A stretch of DNA of 64,000 nucleotides, from NCBI GenBank assembly GCA_020726505.1, contig JAHLEZ010000003.1, forward strand, positions 3,410,001 through 3,474,000, read 5' to 3'. Below, piece by piece: positions 58,754-64,000 of the stretch. How positions within the stretch are numbered: the first letter of the stretch is position 1; each line of letters begins with the position of its first letter. A program made the position numbers and the translations under genes. Source of the stretch: Leptodontidium sp. MPI-SDFR-AT-0119 (taxonomy: Eukaryota; Ascomycota; Leotiomycetes; Helotiales; Leptodontidiaceae). Below the pieces are notes generated by a model. That model had not been told where the DNA came from. It saw only the letters and a program-made list of their open reading frames with translations, and ran no database searches.

Positions 58754-59816
58754 CTTGAAAGGCTTGGTGGACTGGCAGTTGCAGCGGCAGAAATTCGAGG
58801 GTGGTTGAGGCGAGGCTGTAGAGCTCGAATGAGAGAAGAATTCGAAGACAATAGACTTTCGTATTGAGGTTTATTTCAATTGAAGGATCGTGGAGCGTGC
58901 GCCTCGAATAAAAAGTTTCGAGTTGAAATGTGAACTGCAAATCGAAGCAAGCTAAGCAGCAGGCATTTTGAAAGTCAATCTCGAATATCAAAAGGGTCCT
59001 GAGCTAGCGCGGAATGACATGGCCTCGAGCCTAAGTCAATAAACAAGTCTAGTACCTTTGCTCCCGGCACTAAAGCAACTTTAAAAAATCATATTTAAAT
59101 AGTAGCGGCATCATGTATCTATCATAATCTGGTGGGCTAATACTTTTAATTACCTTGGACTTATCCAGGTCTCATGTTTTACAAAAGTAAGAACATCATA
59201 GAATAGGCACATTCGAAGAGACCACAAATCTGTTATATTGCCCCAGGGCATTCTGAGTGATAAAAGCCTGTTGGATGAGGCTTGTGCAGTCTCTCCTATA
59301 TTACGCCGCTTTTAGGGCCAACAACTGTTCGAGGCTAACCTACAGGGATTCGAGGTCTGCCTCTAGCATCCACAAGACGTGACTAGGCACGATTTTGTGC
59401 TAGCACACAGCAGTGGAATTAAAGTAACGAGAAACTCTTCAACATGAATCATACAAGCATAAGGCCTTATGCAGGAGACTAGGAGGAACTGGAAAGCAAA
59501 TCAAATCACAATAACCAATTGTGCCGCTTTTCAAAATCTGGTTGAAAGGAGCAGAGCACAAAGGCTTGCCAAATAATGGAATCGAAAGCTCCTTTGTCTG
59601 GAACTGGGACCTAGCCGATGGAGTTTCTCCTTTATCTGCTTCTAAGTACTATGTGTCGTGCATATCCCTCACTCACTTTTCGGAAAGAAAGACCCATCGC
59701 GTTGATCATGTTCAATCTACAAACCTCAGCTTCTTTGCCGACCGCATGTAATTTATCTAGGCCTATTTATCGAGTCTTTGCCATCGAAGGGATCTCTTCC
59801 AAATACCTCATTCCAC
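58754..59816. other. Intergenic, nothing recognised
   Basis: Promoter of the F-box gene and 3' flank of the GH92 gene. Short frames only (for example 59521-59751, +). Confidence 0.4.
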
Positions 59817-62493
59817 TCAACCACTCGTCGACGAACTCGGCGGCAAATCTTCCTCCCTTGTACCCCAAGCACTCTCATTCCTCCCCAGCGTGAGTTCCAA
59901 AATCCCTCCACCCAGCCAGAAGCTATGCGTAATCCAATTCCTGGTATACGGATTCCCATCCAGCGTCGCACTCTGGATATAGATATTCTCATACCCCGCA
60001 TCAAAATTGACGTTCTTGATCGTAGCCGTTTTCCCACTCTGTTTATTCGTCACGCTCACGGAGGGGAAGTATGGCGGTGTGATGAGATACACGTCTTGTC
60101 CTGGCACAGGCCAGAGTCCCATCATGGAGAGTGTGGTGAAGGATCCCATTGCGCCTGAATCGTCGTTCCCTGCTATTCCGGAGAGAGTATCGTTGAATTG
60201 GGAGGGGATGTAGAAATGTGAGAAGTAGGCAGACAGACCTGGACGGCCGGCGTAGTGGAATTGGAAGACTGGGAGGAAAGCCTGCTCGTCGCCGATGTAG
60301 AGGAGGCCTGAGGTGTGGAGGTAGGAGAGACGCTTGGAGAATTCTTCAGGTCCGCCGAGAGTAGTAATCAGCGTCGCCATGTCTTGTGGAACGAAGAAGG
60401 TATACATCCAGGAACTCCCTTCGTAGGTTTCGTGGCCGTCGGGATTGAGGTAGCAAGACGTGAAGTTGTACAAAGGAGAACAAAGGGATGGGTCTTGAAA
60501 GCCGAATGTACCGTTCAGATATCGGGGTTGGAGGAATCCGACAAATCCACTGTCGACGGTGCTGTTGGGGAAGTTTGTAGTGTTGGGTACAAGTGAAATC
60601 TGGTCAACTTTATACATGTTCTTCCAATTATTCGACCGGGCAATGTATTTCTCGGCGTCCGCCATATGGCCAAGTCCCTGAGCCATTTCTGCAATACAGA
60701 AATCATTGTAGGCGTATTCCACTGTACGGGATATCGAGCGAGTGAATGGTCCAACGCCATAGGGATCGTAATCGTCAGTTGGAATGTAGCCGAGAGTTTT
60801 CCAGGACGTGAGCCCACCGCGACCTTCAACTGCCCAATTCTCAGGCTCGTCTGTGAGGCCTGGTCAGACATATCATACAACAGAGCTGTTTTAAACTTAC
60901 CTTCGGCATCCGACACTACAGCTTCATATCCTGTCTTCCAATCTACGCCATTTGTGATGTTCTTCAAATAGGCATCCGCAAGCACGACATCGGCGTTAGA
61001 TCCTCCTTGTGTGAATCCTTTACACAACGACATTCTACAGTCTGGGAGTTTTCCTGAAAATCGTTAGATAACACTATCATGTTAGAGCAGAAAAACTTAA
61101 TCAAACAAACCTTCATGTCGATAAATATCAATCAAACTCCTCACCATCAACGTCTGGCTCTGCGGATCAAGCAAAGTAAGCAGAGGATGGATACTTCTAA
61201 AAGAATCCCAAATACAATAGTAGGAATCGTAGTACGGCTCTGTACTATTCCAAAGTGGGTTCTCTCCCGTATAATCCTGAGGCGATATCATCGATCTATA
61301 CGCCCCTGACCAGAACACCGTCTGTAACTCCTCGCTAACGCCCGTAGCATCAACTTCGATCACAGACAGCTTCTCTCGCCAGGCTTCTTCGGCTGCGCGC
61401 CGGACTTTGTCAAACCCGAAGTCTGGGATTTCTGTTTCGGCGTTCTGACATGCTTTCTCTACGCTGATGAATGATACACCTACTCGGGCGAGGATCTGGT
61501 TGTTTGGCGGAGGGTAGAATTGAGTCCAAGCTCCTGCTGGAAGTGGAGGAGAGTTGTTGATACCGTCTGCCATCCGCTTCAACATCTTTGGCTGCGAACC
61601 CGCGCGGTTGTTGATCCAAACTCCTGTATCTCGGAGTGGTGCGCCTGAGAAGTCTGCGCAGAACGAGAGGTTGTAATTCCCGATTCCAAATGAGGGACTG
61701 AAGGTTCCGCTTCCCGTGAGCCTACCGGTGGTCTCGTTGACTTGAACAACCCCGTTTGTGATTGAATCGGGCAAATCTGACAAGTCGACTAAGATTAGAG
61801 GGCTGTACGGGAGTGTTGTCTGATTCTGATGTGTTGGTGCAGAGGCATTTGATGGAAAGTTAAACCGGTAGAGTGCAGTGTGATTTGTGACCGTCATTTC
61901 TGCATGGATGGATGTGTTCAAACTGACAGCGAAATATCCAGGTTTTGCAACAACGGTACCGTTGATCCTACGCGAAGCCCTTTCGTCTTTAGTGAAGAAG
62001 CAGTTGTTGATAATGTCTCCAGGGCACCCTGTCTGTGGGAATATGGGGAAATTTCCAAGAGATGGTGACTTGATTTGTTTATTAGCAATGGCCATTTCTC
62101 TAGGGAAAATCTTACCCCTCCTGTGCCTGAGTCATGCATATGAGAGAACCCTGTGATGTCTGAATTATCAGATGCAAAACCTCCTTGCTTTTCGTCTGGG
62201 TTGTTGACATCTGCGACTGCCTTTGCCATTCCTGTAAATTATTAGCACAGCCCAGCTTTCTGTCGACCAGGACATACCGAATGGTAGTGTTGCACCGGGG
62301 AAAACATGACCTATTACCGTCAAATAATTTCTCTAGATTTAGGAATATCAGGATACTTTATACCTCCATTGATAGTCCCAATCAAGGGATCCACAAAGTC
62401 AAAAACATCAAAAGCCCGCTTTCCCACCTCTGCATCCACGACAGCAGACAAGGCAGCTAACCTAACTACAGATTGGAAGCTTAGCTGATACAT
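59817..62493 (-). CDS. Secreted GH92 alpha-1,2-mannosidase
   Basis: Glycoside hydrolase family 92, calcium-dependent exo-alpha-mannosidase trimming mannans and N-glycans. Six exons: 62493-62364, 62310-62278 (33 nt), 62231-62116, 62068-61111, 61053-60901 and 60850-59817; introns 46-57 nt; 807 aa, normal size. The signal peptide is at about 1-21 (LSFQSVVRLAALSAVVDA). The N-terminal block reads VDPLIGTINGGHVFPGATLP, then FSHMHDSGTGGSPSLGNFPI. The C-terminal catalytic domain contains YYDSYYCIWDSFRSIHPLLT, VEYAYNDFCIAEMAQGLG and GIAGNDDSGAMGSF, the last being the Asp-rich catalytic/calcium segment. Many N-X-S/T sequons. It may act in cell-wall or host glycan breakdown. Confidence 0.94.
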
Positions 62494-64000
62494 GATTTTT
62501 CAAAACAATAACATAGAATTCTTCATCTCCTATAGCTTTTGGAAACTCCAAGAGAATCTCACATCTATGTACCTGCAGATCCCCCACTTCCCCATCTACC
62601 CCGCGTTGCCGTCATCGATGAGAATACACTTCAAGTGCCGATCCTCATAGTACCACGTTACATAACCCCTCATTTGTCCTCAACAAAGCAAGTACTTGTG
62701 AAAAGGCAAATCAATCGCTAGACGCTCGGCGATGAGAAATTGGTGATGATCTACAGTATGCCAGCTCAGGGATCGCTCAGCCAGAGTTTTGCGGGGTCGT
62801 CGGAACGTTTTTCAAGGCGAAGACTTTGAGACGCCACGTACGGGTTTGTAGGCGGTAGGTAATTCATGGCGTTATCGAGACTGAAATGAGCGGTGGCGGC
62901 TCGTCGAAAATACCGTTTGAGGCTGATGTCCTGGAACAAGTGTCGCTAGGTAGGTAGGGATTTGGCGGTGAGAGACACAGCATGTGAAAAACACGGGACC
63001 TATCTACTAAATGCTTGCTCACGTCTCTCCTTGTCCCCTTAGAGGCCACACCCGGATTAATTCGTATCCGATTCATACAGACAATAAATCTGGCTACACG
63101 GTTCTTTAGATGGATATATATCATGGAACGATCTCATTTTTTGTCAAGAAGCTAACACCGATCTTCTTTCAACTGAGTGAGGGAAAATGAAACCCTTCCG
63201 CTGCTGATGCTACTATGAATAACCATCTCCCAATTACCAAGTTTCACATTGCAATCGCCTTGTAATAAAATTTTCGCCATGTTGAAACGGCGCGTTTTGA
63301 CTCGTGCCTAGAGGAATGGGCGATCCCTGGATGAGGAAAAGGGGGCGGGCTGGGTGAAGATAGCGAGAAAAAAAAATTGAAGTAAAACAGAAACAAAACA
63401 AAACATAAACTAAAAAAAAAGATTCCGAGTACTTTTCCAATAGGAGGACTGAGAATGAGGCGATTCGAGAAGGTTGCGGCCGATGCTTGGTACCTTACGA
63501 CCGGTATGGATGAAATACATACCTGTTTGTTTGAAGGGGGAAGCAAAGGGGAGGGCGTTTACTATTTCTGAAAGCGGGAAACCAACCACTCCCCTAAGGT
63601 AGGCGTACACCGAACGAAGATAAAGTATAAAGTAGATCCAGTAAATAACCCAACACAACACACAAACACAGAGAATATAAGAACGCACAAAAAGAGAGAG
63701 AAGAGAGAGAGAGAAGAGAGAGAGAGAGAGAAAAAAAAGGGGGGGAATACCTCGCTAACGCCCCACCGAAAGAAGAACTTCGGACCCTTCGATATATAAA
63801 GCCAATTCTGATTATTTTTTTACCCCTCAATCTCGTACCAAACCTCCATCACACTGCACTGGTCTATCAACAGATTACCCTATATACAAACCCCCCTGTT
63901 CATCCCTTCCCATCTTCTCATCCATCATCCATCCATCCGTCCCCTCCTGCTCCTAAGAAATAGCCTAGGACAAGATGATATAAAATTCAAAATCCCAAAA
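62494..64000. other. Upstream region of GH92, simple repeats, window end
   Basis: No gene recognised. An (AG)n-type tract with A8G6 spans about 63687-63747, and pyrimidine-rich sequence continues to the end. Short frames at 63234-63830 (-) are shadows of the purine/pyrimidine bias. Confidence 0.4.

Noticed and set aside
59817..62493. Glycan-processing cluster (PNG1, GT31-like, CVNH, GH92)
   Set aside because: The genes are scattered over the whole 62 kb with unrelated genes between; no common promoter sign. Chance co-occurrence is simpler.
63687..63747. AG-rich tract as telomere-like or functional repeat
   Set aside because: Simple purine microsatellite with no TTAGGG units.
1..64000. tRNA or rRNA genes, CRISPR arrays, intact transposons
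   Set aside because: Scanned by eye for T-loop motifs, regular spaced repeats, and transposase or reverse-transcriptase motifs; nothing convincing was found, but this is not a computed search.

Overview
The window is nuclear DNA of a filamentous ascomycete (Pezizomycotina). The evidence is spliced genes with many short GT-AG introns (mostly 41-70 nt, with CTAAC/CTGAC-type branch sites), fungus-specific families (Soa1-type sulfonate permease, DHA2 vacuolar-type MFS, CVNH lectin, GH92 mannosidase) and CT-rich leaders. The overall look fits Leotiomycetes/Helotiales, but that placement is an impression. Exon boundaries were read by hand from splice motifs; every multi-exon model reported with confidence 0.6 or higher closes in frame.

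Layout. 0-1.5 kb: PNG1 (-), a peptide:N-glycanase homologue whose catalytic Cys is Ser. 1.5-9.7 kb: a long gene-poor stretch containing a diverged 1.6-kb direct duplication (about 4.4-6.05 and 7.5-9.19 kb) and, between the copies, a displaced copy of the 3' end of UTP4. 9.7-16 kb: a small membrane-protein gene, UTP4 (-) and a 3-hydroxyisobutyrate-dehydrogenase-like gene (-). 16.9-19.4 kb: a secreted Cys-rich protein with a Kex2 site and a quinone-oxidoreductase-type MDR enzyme, both (+). About 19.8-20.2 kb: the end of a further small spliced gene (-). 22.4-25.1 kb: an OPT transporter (-), followed by about 4.8 kb without a convincing gene. 29.9-36.7 kb: a housekeeping block of MIC60 (-), Rab5/VPS21 (-) and SAC1 (+). 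37.2-45.2 kb: a DHA2 MFS transporter (-) divergent from an arylsulfatase (+), then a TauD-type dioxygenase (+). 47-49.5 kb: a Golgi-type glycosyltransferase and a DUF5071 protein. 52-53.9 kb: a Soa1-like sulfonate/sulfate permease (+). 54.5-62.5 kb: a CVNH lectin, an F-box protein and a GH92 alpha-mannosidase, all (-).

The most coherent theme is sulfur scavenging. An arylsulfatase (sulfate esters), a TauD/TfdA dioxygenase (sulfonates or alkyl sulfates) and a Soa1-type permease lie on the same strand within about 13 kb. A perfect inverted pair of CACGTG boxes, one of them an exact ATCACGTG (Cbf1-type site), lies upstream of the permease. Other points of interest are the pseudoenzyme PNG1, the 8-Cys secreted protein, a GC-AG intron in the permease, and the UTP4 3'-end duplication.
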